Source: Agrobacterium tumefaciens (GTDB lineage Bacteria; Pseudomonadota; Alphaproteobacteria; Rhizobiales; Rhizobiaceae). Taken from it: a DNA stretch of 64,000 bases. The stretch lies in assembly GCF_009649785.1 (NCBI RefSeq), contig NZ_WJOK01000009.1, positions 124,001-188,000 of the forward strand, in the 5' to 3' direction. This document shows, piece after piece, positions 17,345 to 26,998 of this stretch. The notes below the pieces were generated by a model. It searched no databases. It saw only the letters and a list, made by a program, of their open reading frames with translations, and was not told where the DNA came from. The position numbers and the translations under genes are program-made. Every line of letters starts with the position of its first letter. Within the stretch, counting starts at the first letter, position 1.

Positions 17345-18229
17345 ATGCCATCACCCAAGACCGGTTATCTTTATGCGCTCATAGCATTCACGATCTTTGC
17401 AGCGCAGGATGGCATATCCAAACATCTTGGCGGTTCTTATCCGCCCGTTTTCGTCGCCATGCTTCGATACTGGGCCTTCGCCGTCTTCGTTTTGTTGATG
17501 GCTGCAAGGTCCTCTGGCGGCATTCGGGGCGCTGTCATGGCCAACCGTCCGTGGCTGCAGATCAGCCGCGGCGTCCTTCTTGCCGTACAGATTGTTTTTT
17601 CCATTTTCTCCTTCGCCGTTGTCGGCTTGGCGCACAGCCACTCCATCCTCGCTTCGGCGCCGCTGATCGTCGCCGCACTGTCCGTGCCGTTGCTTGGCGA
17701 ACATGTGGGCTGGCGGCGCTGGTGCGCCATTTTTGTCGGCTTCATCGGCGTTCTCGTCATTCTGAAACCTGATGGCGAAGGGTTCGACAACCGCCTGCTG
17801 ATCACTTTCATCGCCGCCTTCATGCTTGCGCTCTACAGCGTCCTGACCCGCCTTGGCAGCAAGAGCGATTCAGCGATGACGAGCTTCTTTTATACCGGCG
17901 TGGCCGGTGCGGCAGCACTGACGCTGGTGGGTCCGTTTTATTGGGTTAGCCTCGCACCCCAGGATTGGGGCTGGATGCTGGCGCTGTGCATTACCGGCAT
18001 GAGCGGCCATTATTGCCTGATCAAAGCATTCGAGCTGGCGGATGCGGCCTCCGTGCAGCCGTTTTCCTATTACCAGCTCGTGCTCGTCTCCATCATCGGC
18101 GTTACCATCTATGGCGAGGTCGTGACATCCAACATGGTTCTGGGTGCTGCAATCGTGATCGCCGCCGGTCTCTTTACCATCTGGCGGGAACATGCCGTTG
18201 CCCGCAGGGAACGCAGGCGGGCTGACTGA
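17345..18229 (+). CDS. EamA/DMT-family transporter
   Basis: Inner-membrane protein of 294 residues with ten predicted transmembrane helices in two EamA repeats. The first ends at FVGFIGVLVILKP and the second at LGAAIVIAAGLFTIWRE. Typical motifs are KHLGGSYPPVFVAMLRYW in helix 1-2 and SVPLLGEHVGWRRW. Family members export amino acids and other small metabolites (RhaT/EamA/YdcZ). The Met at 17345 gives a normal N-terminus; the ORF upstream to 17225 would add an unrelated hydrophilic stretch. It faces the ornithine cyclodeaminase gene tail to tail, but a functional link with amino acid catabolism is only a guess. Confidence 0.85.
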   Translation: MPSPKTGYLYALIAFTIFAAQDGISKHLGGSYPPVFVAMLRYWAFAVFVLLMAARSSGGIRGAVMANRPWLQISRGVLLAVQIVFSIFSFAVVGLAHSHSILASAPLIVAALSVPLLGEHVGWRRWCAIFVGFIGVLVILKPDGEGFDNRLLITFIAAFMLALYSVLTRLGSKSDSAMTSFFYTGVAGAAALTLVGPFYWVSLAPQDWGWMLALCITGMSGHYCLIKAFELADAASVQPFSYYQLVLVSIIGVTIYGEVVTSNMVLGAAIVIAAGLFTIWREHAVARRERRRAD

Positions 18230-18252
18230 CGTCATTCCCGTTGAACGTCCTC

Positions 18253-19308
18253 TCAGGCGAGAGTCGCCTCGCAACGCAGCAGCATTCCAAACAGGTCGCG
18301 CGGCTCATCCGGATCGGCCAGCAGATCCAGTTCCGTATAAAGCCCGGTGGCGGCCAGTTTCGAGCGCACATAACGCAGCGCCGAAAAATCCTCGGTCGCG
18401 AAACCGACGCTGTCGAACAGCGTGATCTGCCTGTCGTTTACCCGCCCGTGCTTTTCACCCGATATGACCTGCCATAGCTCAGTGACGGGGTAGTCTTCGG
18501 GCAATTGCTGGATTTCACCTTCGATGCGCGTCTGCGGTGGGTATTCGACAAAAATGTCCGACCGCAGCAGAATGTCCCGGTGCAGTTCCGTCTTGCCGGG
18601 ACAATCGCCGCCGACGGCATTGATGTGAATGCCGGGACCAACCATGTTGTCGGTCAGGATTGTCGCATATTGCTTGTCAGCCGTGACGGTGGTGATGATA
18701 TCTGCACCCTCCACTGCGCTCTGCGCACTATCGCAAATTTCGATGGTAAAGCCCTGCCCGGCAAGATTGCGGGCGCATTTTTCACTGGCGGTCCGGTCGA
18801 TATCGAAAAGCCGCACCGTGTCGATGCCGAGAATGGCCTTGAAGGCCCGCGCCTGGAACTCGCTCTGTGCGCCATTGCCGATGATGGCCATCGAGCGGGC
18901 ATTTTTGCGGGCAAGGTGTTTTGCAGCGACAGCCGAAGTAGCAGCGGTGCGCAGCGCCGTCAGAATGGTCATTTCGGTCAATAGCAGCGGATAGCCGTTG
19001 CCGACATCGGAAAGCACCCCAAAGGCGGTCACCGTCTGGCGGCCCTCCTTCATGTTTTTCGGATGGCCGTTCACATATTTGAAGCCATACAACGTTCCAT
19101 CACTGGTCGGCATCAGCTCGATGACGCCCTCTTGGGAATGCGATGCGATGCGCGGCGTCTTGTCGAAACTTTCCCAGCGACGGAAATCCTCTTCAACCAC
19201 GTCGGCAAGCTCGCGCAGAAACGTATCGATCCCCACGCGCAGAACGAGTTTCATCATATGATCGACGCTGACGAAAGGTACGATATTAAGGTTCGGTATA
19301 ATCGTCAT
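18253..19308 (-). CDS. ocd: Ornithine cyclodeaminase
   Basis: Converts L-ornithine to L-proline plus ammonia with NAD as internal redox cofactor. At 351 residues it has the standard length. The ornithine-binding Arg/Lys region appears in SDGTLYGFKYVNGHPKN and LTEMTILTALRTAATSA. The dinucleotide fold has GNGAQSEFQARAF (about 140), and NAVGGDCPGKTEL carries the catalytic Asp. It lies 13 nt downstream of arginase in the same direction. Together they convert arginine to ornithine plus urea and then to proline, the Agrobacterium/Rhizobium arginine catabolic route. Confidence 0.94.
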   Translation of the reverse strand: MTIIPNLNIVPFVSVDHMMKLVLRVGIDTFLRELADVVEEDFRRWESFDKTPRIASHSQEGVIELMPTSDGTLYGFKYVNGHPKNMKEGRQTVTAFGVLSDVGNGYPLLLTEMTILTALRTAATSAVAAKHLARKNARSMAIIGNGAQSEFQARAFKAILGIDTVRLFDIDRTASEKCARNLAGQGFTIEICDSAQSAVEGADIITTVTADKQYATILTDNMVGPGIHINAVGGDCPGKTELHRDILLRSDIFVEYPPQTRIEGEIQQLPEDYPVTELWQVISGEKHGRVNDRQITLFDSVGFATEDFSALRYVRSKLAATGLYTELDLLADPDEPRDLFGMLLRCEATLA

Positions 19309-19321
19309 TGCATCATCCCCC

Positions 19322-20242
19322 TCAGCCGGCCCGTGTCGGGCGGTCCATAACCCGCTTGCCCATCAGGCTGGCAGCCAGATCGACCATCAGCGTCGCCGTC
19401 CTGCCGCGCTCATCGAGAAACGGGTTAAGCTCCACGAGATCAAGACTGCACACAAGCCCGCTATCATGCAGCATCTCCATCACCAGATGCGCCTCACGGA
19501 ACGTCGCCCCACCCGGAACCGTGGTGCCGACCGCAGGCGCGATCGACGGTTCGAGGAAATCGACATCGAGACTGACATGCAACAGGCCGTTTGCCGCCTG
19601 CACCCGCGCAAGGAACGCGCGCAGCAGAACCGCGACACCATGCTCGTCTATCGAGCGCATGTCGTTAACGGTGATGCCGCTGTCTTCCAGTGCGGCTCTC
19701 TCGGCTGGATCGACGCTGCGGATGCCGATCATGCCGATATTTTCCTCAGGAACCGCATGCGAGAGCGGCGGAAAGTAACCCGAAAATCCGTCGCGACCAC
19801 TGAAATAGGCGACCGGCGTGCCATGCAGGTTGCCGCTGCGCGTCGTTTCAAGCGTGTGGTAATCGGTATGGGCATCGAGCCAGAGCACGAAAAACGGCCG
19901 GCCACTCTGCGCCACCCGCCGCGCCATGCCGGCGACGGTTCCCGCGGAAATTGCGTGGTCGCCGCCAAGAAAGATCGGAACGGCGGCAGCACTTTCGCGA
20001 TAGGCGGCCTCCGTCAGCGCCTCGGTCCAGGCCACCGTCTCAGCGAGATGATGCACCGCCGGATTGGGGTGGCTAAACTCCCTCAGCGGCGCCGGCGTCA
20101 CATTGCCGGTATCCACCACCCGATGGCCCAAATCTTCGAGCGCCCGCGTGAGACCGGCGATGCGATACGCACTCGGCCCCATCTCACACCCCAATTGCCC
20201 GGCTCCGATTTGCAACGGCGCACCGATCAGCCTGATATCCAT
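19322..20242 (-). CDS. arcA: Arginase
   Basis: Manganese enzyme hydrolysing L-arginine to ornithine and urea. The 306-residue protein has all the binuclear metal motifs: GGDHAISAG, WLDAHTDYHT (DAHxD), SLDVDFLEP (DxDxxDP-like) and DLVELNP at the C-terminal Glu. ATG 20240-20242 follows GAGGG at 6 nt and is preferred to the frame's first start at 20263. It is the first gene of the arginase-ocd operon and is divergent from an Lrp/AsnC regulator. The symbol follows Agrobacterium usage (arcA/arcB); argI or rocF are equivalents. Confidence 0.93.
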   Translation of the reverse strand: MDIRLIGAPLQIGAGQLGCEMGPSAYRIAGLTRALEDLGHRVVDTGNVTPAPLREFSHPNPAVHHLAETVAWTEALTEAAYRESAAAVPIFLGGDHAISAGTVAGMARRVAQSGRPFFVLWLDAHTDYHTLETTRSGNLHGTPVAYFSGRDGFSGYFPPLSHAVPEENIGMIGIRSVDPAERAALEDSGITVNDMRSIDEHGVAVLLRAFLARVQAANGLLHVSLDVDFLEPSIAPAVGTTVPGGATFREAHLVMEMLHDSGLVCSLDLVELNPFLDERGRTATLMVDLAASLMGKRVMDRPTRAG

Positions 20243-20308
20243 TTGAGCCCTCGCTTTTATCAACCGATAACCTCACTAAACCACACAGACATGGCGGAAT
20301 GAACATCA

Positions 20309-20323
20309 AATATTGGCAATATT
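20309..20323. promoter_or_regulatory. Candidate Lrp-type operator between arginase and its regulator
   Basis: AATATTG-G-CAATATT, a perfect 15-bp interrupted palindrome. It is followed by two TATCGA repeats (20324-20329 and 20336-20341), all within the 132-bp divergent region. AT-rich dyads of this kind are typical Lrp/AsnC targets, so the neighbouring regulator is the obvious candidate to bind. Confidence 0.5.
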
Positions 20324-20374
20324 ATCGAAATAGGCTATCGATTTGGTCAAATCTATTTATCAGAATGGCTACCA

Positions 20375-20812
20375 ATGGATGATCTCGACGAACGGCTCGT
20401 GACCCTTTTGAGGCATAACGGCAGACGCAGCATTTCCGATCTGGCGATCGAGACGGAAACCTCGCGCGCAACGGTACGCTCACGCATCGAAAAAATGGAA
20501 AATGACGGCACTATCATCGGTTACACCGTCATCCTGCGTGCCGATGCGGTGGAGGCGGCGATCCGCGGCATCATGATGATCGAGATTGAAGGCCATGTGA
20601 CGGACCGCGTCATCCGCACGCTCGGCGGTTTCCCGGAAATATCCGAAATTCACAGCACGAACGGTCGCTGGGACCTGATCGTAGAACTTAACGCCGCCAC
20701 TCTCAGCGATTTCGACGCGGTGCTCCGCCGTATCCGCCTTGTCCCTGGCATTACCGGCAGCGAGACCAGCCTTCTGCTCTCCACCCCACGCTCCACCCGT
20801 GCGCGGCTCTGA
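20375..20812 (+). CDS. Lrp/AsnC-family regulator of arginine catabolism
   Basis: 145-residue regulator. The N-terminal helix-turn-helix reads LDERLVTLLRHNGRRSISDLAIETETSRATVRSRIEKME, and the C-terminal RAM (ligand-binding) domain has GIMMIEIEGHVTDRVIRTLGGFPEI and the effector-loop STNGRWDLIVEL. Divergent transcription from arginase-ocd strongly suggests it is the arginine- or ornithine-responsive activator of that operon, comparable to ArcR/OcdR-type regulators in rhizobia. Its expected target site lies in the shared intergenic region. Confidence 0.9.
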   Translation: MDDLDERLVTLLRHNGRRSISDLAIETETSRATVRSRIEKMENDGTIIGYTVILRADAVEAAIRGIMMIEIEGHVTDRVIRTLGGFPEISEIHSTNGRWDLIVELNAATLSDFDAVLRRIRLVPGITGSETSLLLSTPRSTRARL

Positions 20813-20935
20813 CGCAGGAGACAGACGCAAAAGAGCGACGAAAACGCATTTTTCGATTTTTTCGACTTGCGCCTCGCAAGAAATCATCTATATGACGACC
20901 CACCAAAGCGAACGCGGTAACCCGCTTCGGGCTTT

Positions 20936-21009
20936 TGGGGAATAGTTCAATGGTAGAACGACGGACTCTGACTCCGTTAATCTTGGTTCGAGTCCAGGTT
21001 CCCCAGCCA
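20936..21009 (+). tRNA. tRNA-Gln (anticodon CTG), CCA encoded
   Basis: The cloverleaf is complete. Acceptor TGGGGAA (20936-20942) pairs with TTCCCCA (20999-21005), discriminator G, then encoded CCA (21007-21009). The D-arm contains AGTTCAATGGTAGAAC, the anticodon stem ACGGA/TCCGT holds loop CTCTGAC with anticodon CTG, and the T-arm has GGTTCGAGTCC. I see no duplicated 3' end or integrase nearby. Confidence 0.95.
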
Positions 21010-21131
21010 AATTTCTCCAAACAAAATCAAACTGTTTCGAGCACTTGAGCTGCATCACCGCGCTCTGCCTATATCTGCCAACGTTGTACGCGCGGCTCGA
21101 TCCGAATCAGACATTTCCGTATCCAGCTGGC

Positions 21132-22118
21132 CTAGCCTCGATACACCACCGCCCCCCCAGTCATCCCCGCCCCTGCCGCCGTCAATAACAGCGTTTCACC
21201 CTCCGTGATGGGCCGCTCAGCATTGGAAACGGAAAGCGAAAGCGGAATAGTGGCGGCAGAAGAGTTGCCGAAGGTTTCGACTGTACGTACCGTCTTTTGC
21301 CGGTCGATGCCGATATTGCCGCAGACGGCATCGAACATGCGGGCATTGGCCTGATGCGGCACGAATCGATGGATATCGGTGGCCGTCATTTCTGCGCGTT
21401 GCAGAGCGCGCTGTGAGGTCTGCGTCATTGTTGCGACGGCACGGGAAAAGACCTCGCGGCCGTCCCGCATCGTCATAAGGGTATCTTCAGCCTCTGTATC
21501 ATTGGAAAAAGGCTGGCTGCTGCCGCCCGCCGCGATCTGGATCAGGTCGTAACCGCTCCCATCCGAAACGAGATCGGCAGACAAAAAGCCGCGCTGCGCA
21601 TCCCGGCAGGGGACAAGCACGACGGCGCCGGCAGCATCGGCGAACAGAACCGCAGTTGCCCTTTCCGCCGGATTGATACGACGGCTTAAGATATTGGCGG
21701 CAACAACCAGCACCGCGCGGCCGTGGGTGCGGACAAAACCATCCGCAAGAGTGAGCGCATAGAGAAAACCGGAACAGGCCCCGGCAAGATCGATCGCCCC
21801 GGATTGTGTGAGGCCCAACCGGTGCGCAAGCAGCGGGGCCGAAGGCGGCAAAAGATGGTCTGGTGTGGAGGTCGCAAGCAATGTCAGTGCGATATCCTTG
21901 GCGCCAATTTTCGCGTTTTCCAGTGCCATGCGGCCGGCTTTTTCGGCAAGGCCGCTCAGCGTCTCGTCCTCTTGCGCCCAATAACGTGTGCGGATCCCCG
22001 TCCGACGCTCTATCCAGCCAGCCTCCAGCCCAAGACGCGTCTCAATCTCGGCGTTGCGGACACATCGCGCTGGCACGGCATGCCCGAAGCCAGCCATGCG
22101 GGAAGAACGGGTCTGCAT
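21132..22118 (-). CDS. bioZ: BioZ, 3-ketoacyl-ACP synthase III-like enzyme for the biotin pimeloyl precursor
   Basis: FabH-like condensing enzyme. BioZ of Agrobacterium is known to condense a C5 dicarboxylyl-CoA from lysine degradation (glutaryl-CoA) with malonyl-ACP, so that fatty acid synthesis can yield pimeloyl-ACP without BioC/BioH. The thiolase-fold triad is visible: Cys115 ([12 protein letters not shown]), His255 (VPHQANARM) and Asn285 ([12 protein letters not shown]). At 328 residues it has FabH length. It is the last gene of bioBFDAZ, 2 nt after bioA. Its position in the bio operon separates it from housekeeping FabH. Confidence 0.94.
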   Translation of the reverse strand: MQTRSSRMAGFGHAVPARCVRNAEIETRLGLEAGWIERRTGIRTRYWAQEDETLSGLAEKAGRMALENAKIGAKDIALTLLATSTPDHLLPPSAPLLAHRLGLTQSGAIDLAGACSGFLYALTLADGFVRTHGRAVLVVAANILSRRINPAERATAVLFADAAGAVVLVPCRDAQRGFLSADLVSDGSGYDLIQIAAGGSSQPFSNDTEAEDTLMTMRDGREVFSRAVATMTQTSQRALQRAEMTATDIHRFVPHQANARMFDAVCGNIGIDRQKTVRTVETFGNSSAATIPLSLSVSNAERPITEGETLLLTAAGAGMTGGAVVYRG

Positions 22119-22120
22119 TG

Positions 22121-23434
22121 TCAGGCCTTTCGGAGACGGTTTTTGATCGCGGCCGCGCCGGGTTCCCCCGGAGCGGCTTCAGTCACGATCGAGGCCACTT
22201 CGTCCATCGCGTCGAAGGCACGGGTGAGGTCTTGCGCCGTCGAACAATAGGGCGGCATCAGATAGAGCACATTGCCGAGCGGGCGGATGATGAGCCCGCG
22301 CTCGCGGAACAATTGCCGCATGCGTGGCCCCGCCTCCGCGAGATAACCGCCAGAGGGCACGACGAGGTCAAGCGCTGCGATGGTTCCAATCTGGCGTATG
22401 TTGGTGAAGCGCCTGTCATCCGCAAATCGCCCGAGATTGTCGCGCAGCACTTCTTGCAGTTGGCCGATGCGCTGTACCACTGGCTCATCGCGCCAAACCT
22501 GCAGATTGGCGACAGCGGCAGCGCAGGCAATCGGATTGGCGGTGTAGGAACTCGAATGGAAAAAGGTCTTGCGGCGATCGGTCGAGAAGTGCGCGTCGAA
22601 GATTTCGCCACTGCACAAGGTCGCTGCCAACGGCAGGGAGCCACCGGTCAGCCCCTTGGAGGTGCACAGAATATCCGGTGAAACTCCCGCCTGCTCGCAG
22701 GCGAACATGGTTCCTGTCCGGCCCCAGCCCGTCATCACCTCGTCGGCGATGACAAGGCAACCGTAGCGTTCGGCAATTTGTTTCAGTCCGGCGAGAACGT
22801 CCGCGCGGTAAATCTTCATGCCACCGGCACCTAGAGCAAGCGGCTCGATCAGCAAGGCGGCGACTCGGCCCGAACGACAAAAGCTTTCGAACATGTCGAG
22901 CGTCTCCTGCTCACAATCCGCTTCCGGAAAAGCAAGTCGGTCGACGCCGAATAGCAGTGTTTCATACGCAGCATTGAACACGCCGCGTTCGCCCGTCGAC
23001 ATGGCGCCGATCGTATCACCGTGGTAGCCGTGCTCCATGACCACGATGCGATCTCGCTTTTCACCGCAATTGTGAAAATAACCGAGCGCCATTTTAAGCG
23101 CCACTTCCACCGAGGTCGAACCGCTATCGGAATAAAACACATGTTCCAAGCCGGCAGGCGCGAGTTCGATCAGCCCTTTGGCCAGCGTTTCGGCCGGCTC
23201 GTGCGAAAACTCGGCGAAAATGATCTGGTCGAAGGTCTCGGTCGCTGCGCGGATGGCGGACATGATTGCCGGGTGCCGGTGGCCGTGAGTGATGACCCAC
23301 CAGGATGAAATTGCATCGAACAACCGCTGGCCATCCTCATCGACCAGATAGGCGCCCTCCGCCGAGACGATGCGTTTCATCGGCGGTTCCAGCCCGTGCT
23401 GGGTGAAAGGATGCCAGACGCGGGAACGGCTCAT
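22121..23434 (-). CDS. bioA: Adenosylmethionine-8-amino-7-oxononanoate aminotransferase
   Basis: PLP enzyme transferring the amino group of S-adenosylmethionine to KAPA to make DAPA. The 437 residues show class-III aminotransferase features: [15 protein letters not shown] near the N-terminus, [15 protein letters not shown] for PLP phosphate binding, [26 protein letters not shown] with Asp231, and the Schiff-base Lys260 in CTSKGLTGG. The SWW motif and the Tyr in HGYHGD fit BioA specifically. ATG overlaps the bioD stop by 4 nt. Confidence 0.96.
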   Translation of the reverse strand: MSRSRVWHPFTQHGLEPPMKRIVSAEGAYLVDEDGQRLFDAISSWWVITHGHRHPAIMSAIRAATETFDQIIFAEFSHEPAETLAKGLIELAPAGLEHVFYSDSGSTSVEVALKMALGYFHNCGEKRDRIVVMEHGYHGDTIGAMSTGERGVFNAAYETLLFGVDRLAFPEADCEQETLDMFESFCRSGRVAALLIEPLALGAGGMKIYRADVLAGLKQIAERYGCLVIADEVMTGWGRTGTMFACEQAGVSPDILCTSKGLTGGSLPLAATLCSGEIFDAHFSTDRRKTFFHSSSYTANPIACAAAVANLQVWRDEPVVQRIGQLQEVLRDNLGRFADDRRFTNIRQIGTIAALDLVVPSGGYLAEAGPRMRQLFRERGLIIRPLGNVLYLMPPYCSTAQDLTRAFDAMDEVASIVTEAAPGEPGAAAIKNRLRKA

Positions 23435-24069
23435 GCCGGCACCTCCAGGAAATCGGCGAGATCGAATTGTTGAGCGAATGCATGGTGCAGCGCCTCGGCA
23501 GTCATCTCCGGTATGCGAGGCAAGCGGCCAAGCGAGCGAACTCGGCCTATATCGGCGATAATGCGCTGATTTTCCCGGTTCTCATCACCGATGAAGACCA
23601 CGCCGTGCACCGGAATGGCTCTCAGCCGCAGCGCCTCGAGCGACAGCAGCGTGTGGTTGATGGTGCCGAGTGAGGTTCTGGCGCACAGGATCAGCGGAAT
23701 TCGCCAGCGGGCGAAAATATCGACAAACAGCAATGTGTCGGTCAGCGGCACCAGCAGACCGCCCGCCCCTTCGATCACCAGCGGCCCATCCGTTTCCGGC
23801 GGCAGCAAAAGCTCGGGCTCGATCGTGACATTGTCGAGGCGGGCCGAAAGATGCGGTGAGGCCGGCATTTTCAGGCGATAGGCCTCCGGCAAAATGCGCG
23901 TGCGCGGCACGCCACCCATCCGCTCCACCACCTCGCTGTCGGTCTCTTCCTCGAGCCCGGATTGCACCGGCTTCCAGTAATGGGCTTGCAATGCGTGAGT
24001 AAGCGCCGCAGAAAAAACCGTCTTACCGATACCCGTATCGGTGCCCGAGACGATGAAACGGAGGCTCAT
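23431..24069 (-). CDS. bioD: Dethiobiotin synthetase
   Basis: ATP-dependent carboxylation and ring closure of DAPA to dethiobiotin. The 212-residue protein has the P-loop [15 protein letters not shown] (9-23), KPVQSGLEE for substrate Lys, and the [14 protein letters not shown] signature. It overlaps bioF and bioA by 4 nt at either end, so the three are translationally coupled. Confidence 0.95.
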   Translation of the reverse strand: MSLRFIVSGTDTGIGKTVFSAALTHALQAHYWKPVQSGLEEETDSEVVERMGGVPRTRILPEAYRLKMPASPHLSARLDNVTIEPELLLPPETDGPLVIEGAGGLLVPLTDTLLFVDIFARWRIPLILCARTSLGTINHTLLSLEALRLRAIPVHGVVFIGDENRENQRIIADIGRVRSLGRLPRIPEMTAEALHHAFAQQFDLADFLEVPA

Positions 24070-25208
24070 CGTTCCTCCTCCATGGCGAAGGCGAGCAGCC
24101 CGACCATATCGGCGATCTGGCTTTCCTCGACATTGAGCGTAATGGATATGCGCAGGCGTGCCGTGCCTTCCGGTACCGTTGGCGGGCGGATGGCGCGCAC
24201 GTCGAAGCCGCCGTCTCGCATACGCGTGGCGATTTTCAGTGCACGCGCATTGTCACCAATCATCACCGGCAATATCTGCGAGCCGCCGGGCGTCACGCCC
24301 AGCCGGGATCGTAATTGTTCGCTGGCCAAATTTATCAGTTCTTCCAGACGGATGCGCCGCCAGGGCTCGTCGGCGACGATCCGCAAGGCCTCACGCACAG
24401 CCGCCGGCATCAGCGGTGACGGCGCGGTCGAATAGATGAAACCGCGGGCGCGGTTGGTGAGGTAATCGGCGAGAACCGCAGGCAGACTGATAAGCGCGCC
24501 GGAAAGACCAAGCGCCTTGCCGCAGGTGTGCAGCGCCACGACATTACCCCGACCTTCCAGTTCAGCGGCCAGGCCGCGCCCGCCCGGCCCGAACACGCCG
24601 GTGGCATGCGCCTCATCGACGACGAGAAAGCCGCCATGTCGCCCGGCGAGGTCGGCAAGGGCAGCAACCGGCGCCCGGTCACCATCCATGGAATAGAGGC
24701 TCTCCACCGCGATCCACGGGCGACCTTTGCCGCCCGCCTGCCGCCATCGGTTTATTTCCCGTTCGAATGCCTCAACCTGATTATGCGGCACAGCGACCGC
24801 CTTCGCCTTGCCGGCGGCAATGCCGTCATGCACGCTGGCATGGATCAGCGCATCGTAGAGAACGAGGTCGTCCCGCAGCGGCAGTGCGGAAAAAAGTGCG
24901 ACATTGGCGGCAAATCCGCTACCGAAATAGATCGCCCTCTCAGCGCCGAAAAATACCGCCGCCTCCGTTTCAAGCGCCTCATGTTCGGGATGGTTGCCGC
25001 GAAGCAGCCGCGAACCACCGGCACCCACAGGCACGCCGCTCTCGATTGCGTCAGTGATCGCCGCCTTCAGCCGGGGTGCATCGGCAAGCCCGAGATAGTC
25101 GTTGGAGGTGAAGTCGATACCCTGCCGGGGCGCTAGCGCCCGCAGGCGCGACTTGCGGTGCAGACCGGCAAGCTTCAGCTCATAGGCGGAGAGCGCCGAC
25201 GAATTCAC
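24066..25208 (-). CDS. bioF: 8-Amino-7-oxononanoate synthase
   Basis: PLP enzyme condensing pimeloyl-ACP/CoA with L-alanine to KAPA. The 380 residues match the family: [10 protein letters not shown] (about 33-42), [45 protein letters not shown] with the PLP Asp, and Schiff-base Lys231 in HTCGKALG. It is the second gene of the operon, overlapping bioB by 4 nt. Confidence 0.96.
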   Translation of the reverse strand: MNSSALSAYELKLAGLHRKSRLRALAPRQGIDFTSNDYLGLADAPRLKAAITDAIESGVPVGAGGSRLLRGNHPEHEALETEAAVFFGAERAIYFGSGFAANVALFSALPLRDDLVLYDALIHASVHDGIAAGKAKAVAVPHNQVEAFEREINRWRQAGGKGRPWIAVESLYSMDGDRAPVAALADLAGRHGGFLVVDEAHATGVFGPGGRGLAAELEGRGNVVALHTCGKALGLSGALISLPAVLADYLTNRARGFIYSTAPSPLMPAAVREALRIVADEPWRRIRLEELINLASEQLRSRLGVTPGGSQILPVMIGDNARALKIATRMRDGGFDVRAIRPPTVPEGTARLRISITLNVEESQIADMVGLLAFAMEEER

Positions 25209-26224
25209 CGGGTCTCTCCCGCTTCCGCCGTTTGCAACGCCATCGGCTTCAGGCCCAGCCGCCGGAACAGCGCCGTATCGTGATCTTCCCCCGGATTATC
25301 CGCCGTCAGCAGCGTCTCGCCGACGAAGATGGAATTCGCCCCGGCCAGAAAACAGAGCGCCTGCGTCTCATCACTCATTTCGGTACGTCCGGCGGAAAGC
25401 CTCACATGCGAACGGGGCATGAGGATGCGCGCAAGCGCAATGGTGCGGACGAAGTCGATCGGATCAACCGGAGCGGCCTTGGCAAGCTTCGAGCCGGGGA
25501 TCGGGATCAGCATGTTGATCGGCACGCTTTCCGGCGGAACCGGCAGATTAGCAAGGGTTACCAGCATGGAAATACGGTCCTCGACCGTTTCTCCCATGCC
25601 GAGAATGCCGCCGGCGCAGACCTTCATGCCGGCATCACGAACATTGGCGAGCGTTTCCAGCCGATCCTCGAAGGTGCGGGTGGTGATGATCTCCGAATAG
25701 AACCGCTCCGACGTATCGACATTGTGATTGTAGTAATCTAGCCCGGCGTGAGCGAGACGTTCGGATTGTTCCGGCGTCAGCATGCCGAGCGTCATGCAGG
25801 TTTCCATGCCGAGCGCCTTGACGCCTTCGACCATGGCCACCACCGCCTCCATGTCGCGCTCCTTAGGGTTGCGCCACGCCGCCCCCATGCAATAGCGCGT
25901 CGCCCCGCCCTCTTTCGCCTTGCGCGCCTCTGCCAGTACTCGCTCCACCTCCATGAGTTTGGAAGCCTTCAGACCTGTTGGATTGCGGGCGGACTGGCTG
26001 CAATAACCACAATCCTCCGGGCAGCCGCCGGTCTTGATCGATAAAAGCCGGCTCATCTGGATGGCGTTGGCATCGAAATGGCGACGATGCACCTGCTGTG
26101 CCCGGAACAGGAGGTCATTAAATGGTAAATTATAGATAATTTTTGCTTCTTCGAGTGAAGAATCCGCTTTGATTGAGGGAATCTGCGCCTGATTTTGTTC
26201 AATTTCTGTGATAATCTGATTCAT
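25205..26224 (-). CDS. bioB: Biotin synthase (radical SAM)
   Basis: Inserts sulfur into dethiobiotin. The radical-SAM cluster motif CPEDCGYC has Cys68, Cys72 and Cys75; [24 protein letters not shown] and the GRTEMSDE segment (Arg ligand of the auxiliary [2Fe-2S] cluster) are all present. Length is 339 residues. It is the first gene of bioBFDAZ. Its first 100 nt are unusually AT-rich for this genome, with a rare TTA leucine codon, and contain an exact BioR-type decamer at 26130-26139 inside the codons for Ile-Ile-Tyr-Asn. Confidence 0.97.
   Translation of the reverse strand: MNQIITEIEQNQAQIPSIKADSSLEEAKIIYNLPFNDLLFRAQQVHRRHFDANAIQMSRLLSIKTGGCPEDCGYCSQSARNPTGLKASKLMEVERVLAEARKAKEGGATRYCMGAAWRNPKERDMEAVVAMVEGVKALGMETCMTLGMLTPEQSERLAHAGLDYYNHNVDTSERFYSEIITTRTFEDRLETLANVRDAGMKVCAGGILGMGETVEDRISMLVTLANLPVPPESVPINMLIPIPGSKLAKAAPVDPIDFVRTIALARILMPRSHVRLSAGRTEMSDETQALCFLAGANSIFVGETLLTADNPGEDHDTALFRRLGLKPMALQTAEAGETR
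26130..26139 (-). promoter_or_regulatory. Exact BioR-type box inside the bioB coding region
   Basis: On the bioB strand the decamer reads TTATCTATAA, identical to the published alphaproteobacterial BioR consensus. It lies 85-94 nt downstream of the first base of the start codon. BioR is a GntR-family biotin repressor; no bioR gene is in the window. Confidence 0.6.
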
Positions 26225-26246
26225 CCGGCGATTTTCCCTTCAAATA

Positions 26247-26295
26247 AATAGATAGAACTTATTTTTATCTATTTTTTTATCGGACCCTTTTGCAA
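26247..26295 (-). promoter_or_regulatory. bioB promoter with two degenerate BioR-like half-sites in inverted arrangement
   Basis: On the minus strand a -35-like TTGCAA (26290-26295) is followed, 18 bp later, by TAGATA (26266-26271) as a possible -10. That -10 lies in the arm AATAGATA, which is mirrored by TATCTATT (26247-26254) after an 11-bp gap. Each arm matches the BioR decamer at 7-8 of 10 positions. Binding here would block the -10 and the start point. Confidence 0.5.
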
Positions 26296-26446
26296 GGACT
26301 TTTTTCGAGAAAAACGTCAGGCACCGGAGATCGAAGAAATATGCGGGATAAGACTGCGGCGTTTGGCTGCGGGGATTTAGCGAATGGGAAAACGCCTTGC
26401 GAAAAGACCCATGGCGCAAAAACGCCGCAATTGCTAAGGGTGAGGG

Positions 26447-26893
26447 ATGATCACATTTCGTCCCGCCAACGCTCGCGACACGGCCCGCATCCTTGAAATA
26501 TGGCGTAAGGCCGTAGACGCTACCCATGATTTTCTTCACAGAGCGGATCGCGCCGCAATCGAGGAAGAAGTGACGGCTTTTCTTCCCGAGGCCGCTTTGA
26601 TGCTAGCCGTCGATGCGTCGGATAAGCCTCTCGGGTTCATGTTTCTGCATGAAGGGCACATGGAAGCGCTTTTCATCGATCCGGATTATCACGGCAGAGG
26701 CATCGGCAAGGCGCTCGTGCAGGCAGCGCTTACCGCACACCCCGCGCTGACAACCGATGTCAACGAACAGAATACGCAGGCCATGGGCTTTTATCGCCGG
26801 CTCGGGTTCAAGCCGACGGGACGCTCCGACCTCGACGGGCAGGGACGGCCCTATCCGCTCGTCCATCTTGGGTTTCGCGCAACCGAACAATAA
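26447..26893 (+). CDS. yjaB: GNAT acetyltransferase, YjaB-like
   Basis: Cytoplasmic N-acetyltransferase of 148 residues. The sequence follows E. coli YjaB by memory almost block for block: ILEIWRKAVDATHDFL, EVTAFLPEAALM, GHMEALFIDPDYHGRGIGKALV (acetyl-CoA pyrophosphate loop), LTTDVNEQNTQAMGFYRRLGF and GRSDLDGQGRPYPLVHL. The physiological substrate is unknown. It is separated from bioB by a 222-bp divergent region that also holds the bio operators, and it is followed closely by an AraC gene. Confidence 0.85.
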   Translation: MITFRPANARDTARILEIWRKAVDATHDFLHRADRAAIEEEVTAFLPEAALMLAVDASDKPLGFMFLHEGHMEALFIDPDYHGRGIGKALVQAALTAHPALTTDVNEQNTQAMGFYRRLGFKPTGRSDLDGQGRPYPLVHLGFRATEQ

Positions 26894-26998
26894 GCCGCGG
26901 GGACATGGCTCATCTGGGGGGAGCAAGCCACGAACACCATCATCCGTTTCGCAACCGAGGATTTTCGGCCCGAGCACCGCTTCGACCAATGGCGCGAA

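Noticed and set aside
20936-21009. tRNA-Gln as an integration site for a mobile element
   Set aside because: No integrase gene, no repeated tRNA 3' end and no change in gene type around it; the biotin operon next to it is ordinary chromosomal content.
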